Assembly: GCA_001872995.1 (NCBI GenBank)
Contig: MNXO01000169.1
Coordinates: 1 to 6,092, forward strand
Origin: Bacteroidetes bacterium CG2_30_32_10
GTDB taxonomy: Bacteria > Bacteroidota > Bacteroidia > Bacteroidales > CG2-30-32-10
Length of the DNA stretch: 6,092 nt
Reading direction: 5' to 3'
In this document: positions 5,156 through 6,092 of the stretch, piece by piece
Position numbering within the stretch: position 1 is the stretch's first letter
Layout of the letters: each line of letters starts with the position of its first letter
Notes under the pieces: model-generated
What the model was told of the DNA's origin: nothing
Databases searched by the model: none
Seen by the model: the letters and a program-made list of their open reading frames with translations, nothing else
Translations under genes and position numbers: made by a program

Positions 5156-6092
5156 ATGTATTCAGAAAAAGATAAAATAAAATTTGCGGTTATAGGTTGT
5201 GGGCACATTGGCAAACGACACGCAGAAATGATTCAACGCAACGAAGAAGCCCAATTAGTTGCTTTATGCGATATTAAACCCAAAAAAGAGCTTGGTATTG
5301 ATTCGTATAATGTTCCTTTCTTTTCAAATATTGAGGATTTGCTTGCCTCTGACATAGCGTTTGATGTGCTTAATGTATGTACACCTAATGGTTTGCATAC
5401 CGAGCATTCTATCAAAGGATTGGAAAGTAAAAAACACATTGTTTGCGAAAAACCAATGGGTTTAACTACTGCAAGTTGCGAAACTGTTATTTTTAAATCA
5501 TTACAAGTTTCAAAACAATTGTTTTTGGTAATGCAAAACCGATATTCGCCTCCTTCGCAATGGATAAAAGAGGTTATTGAAAAGAAAATCATTGGAGAAA
5601 CCTTTCTGGTTCAATTAAACTGCTATTGGAATCGCGACGAACGTTATTATAAAAAAGGAAATTGGAAAGGAGTAAATGATTTGGATGGAGGCACCTTGTT
5701 CACCCAATTTTCCCATTTTATTGACATTATGTATTGGCTTTTTGGCGATATTAAAGACATACAAGCAAAATTTAATGATTTTAATCACAAAGACCTTACC
5801 GAATTTGAAGATTCTGGCATGATTTCTTTCAACTTTATCAATGGCGGGATGGGTTGCATCAATTATTCTACTTCAGTTTGGGATACTAACCTTGAAAGCA
5901 GCATTACCATTATTGGAAGCAATGGAAGTATTAAAATTGGTGGACAATATATGAATGAAGTTGAATATTGTCATGTAAAAAACTATGAAATGCCAAAATT
6001 AGCTCCGGTAAATCCCGCAAATGATTATGGAACCTATAAAGGTTCTGCTGCCAATCATCATTATATTATACAAAATGTTATAGACACCTTAA
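5156..6092 (+). CDS. wbpB: Gfo/Idh/MocA dehydrogenase, WbpB-like (3' end outside window)
   Basis: The frame opens at ATG 5156, 17 bases after the acetyltransferase stop, and stays open to the window edge (312 codons), so the stop is missing; by family length perhaps a few tens of residues are lost. The N-terminal Rossmann fold has AVIGCGHIGKRHAE (11-24) and a strand ending in ALCD (36-39), where the acidic residue should favour NAD over NADP. NVCTPNGLHTEH (73-84) and CEKPMG (97-102), with catalytic-type Lys99, follow. The C-terminal domain shows WNRDERYYKKGNWKG (158-172), DLDGGTLFTQFSHFIDIMYW (175-194) with the likely catalytic His187, and FEDSG and TIIGSNGSIKIGG later. The family role of WbpB/WlbA is oxidation of UDP-GlcNAc-uronic acid at C3, with NADH recycled using 2-oxoglutarate, coupled to WbpE. 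The gene order supports this; the sequence alone says only Gfo/Idh/MocA. Confidence 0.88.
   Translation, partial: MYSEKDKIKFAVIGCGHIGKRHAEMIQRNEEAQLVALCDIKPKKELGIDSYNVPFFSNIEDLLASDIAFDVLNVCTPNGLHTEHSIKGLESKKHIVCEKPMGLTTASCETVIFKSLQVSKQLFLVMQNRYSPPSQWIKEVIEKKIIGETFLVQLNCYWNRDERYYKKGNWKGVNDLDGGTLFTQFSHFIDIMYWLFGDIKDIQAKFNDFNHKDLTEFEDSGMISFNFINGGMGCINYSTSVWDTNLESSITIIGSNGSIKIGGQYMNEVEYCHVKNYEMPKLAPVNPANDYGTYKGSAANHHYIIQNVIDTL

Overview
The window looks like AT-rich chromosomal DNA of a Bacteroidetes (Bacteroidota) bacterium. The codons are A/T-rich, start codons follow A-rich leaders instead of strong Shine-Dalgarno sequences, and two start regions carry the TAnnTTTG -7 box typical of this phylum. 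The best one (3045-3076, minus strand) has a full TTTG-N20-TATCTTTG promoter. Genus cannot be read from the sequence.

Layout. Bases 1-193 hold a possible 3' end of an upstream gene and a bidirectional hairpin terminator. Bases 194-704 hold no gene, but contain a two-hairpin repeat element (270-357). A complete rhuM-family gene (705-1721, +) then converges on a two-gene toxin-antitoxin operon (minus strand: antitoxin 3024-2227, toxin 2224-1880). The 158-base gap between them (1722-1879) is an unusual, A-poor, pyrimidine-rich stretch. Upstream of the antitoxin lie a promoter with an overlapping inverted repeat, a second imperfect palindrome, and a second copy of the two-hairpin repeat (3201-3293), in the same orientation as the first. 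The two copies match at 50 of 54 positions without gaps, so rhuM and the toxin-antitoxin operon form a roughly 2.9-kb block bracketed by direct repeats.

From 3422 to the right edge runs a plus-strand operon for a nucleotide-sugar pathway: a DegT/DnrJ-type aminotransferase (WbpE-like), a left-handed beta-helix N-acetyltransferase (WbpD-like) and a Gfo/Idh/MocA dehydrogenase (WbpB-like, cut by the window edge). Together with a UDP-GlcNAc 6-dehydrogenase not in this window, these would convert UDP-GlcNAc into UDP-2,3-diacetamido-2,3-dideoxyglucuronic acid, a precursor for O-antigen or capsule. The window therefore appears to be the edge of a surface-polysaccharide locus with a small accessory island (RhuM plus toxin-antitoxin) beside it.

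The most interesting points are the repeat-bracketed island, the pairing of an HTH-Panacea (DUF4065) antitoxin with a RelE/ParE-like toxin, and the unexplained element at 1722-1879.
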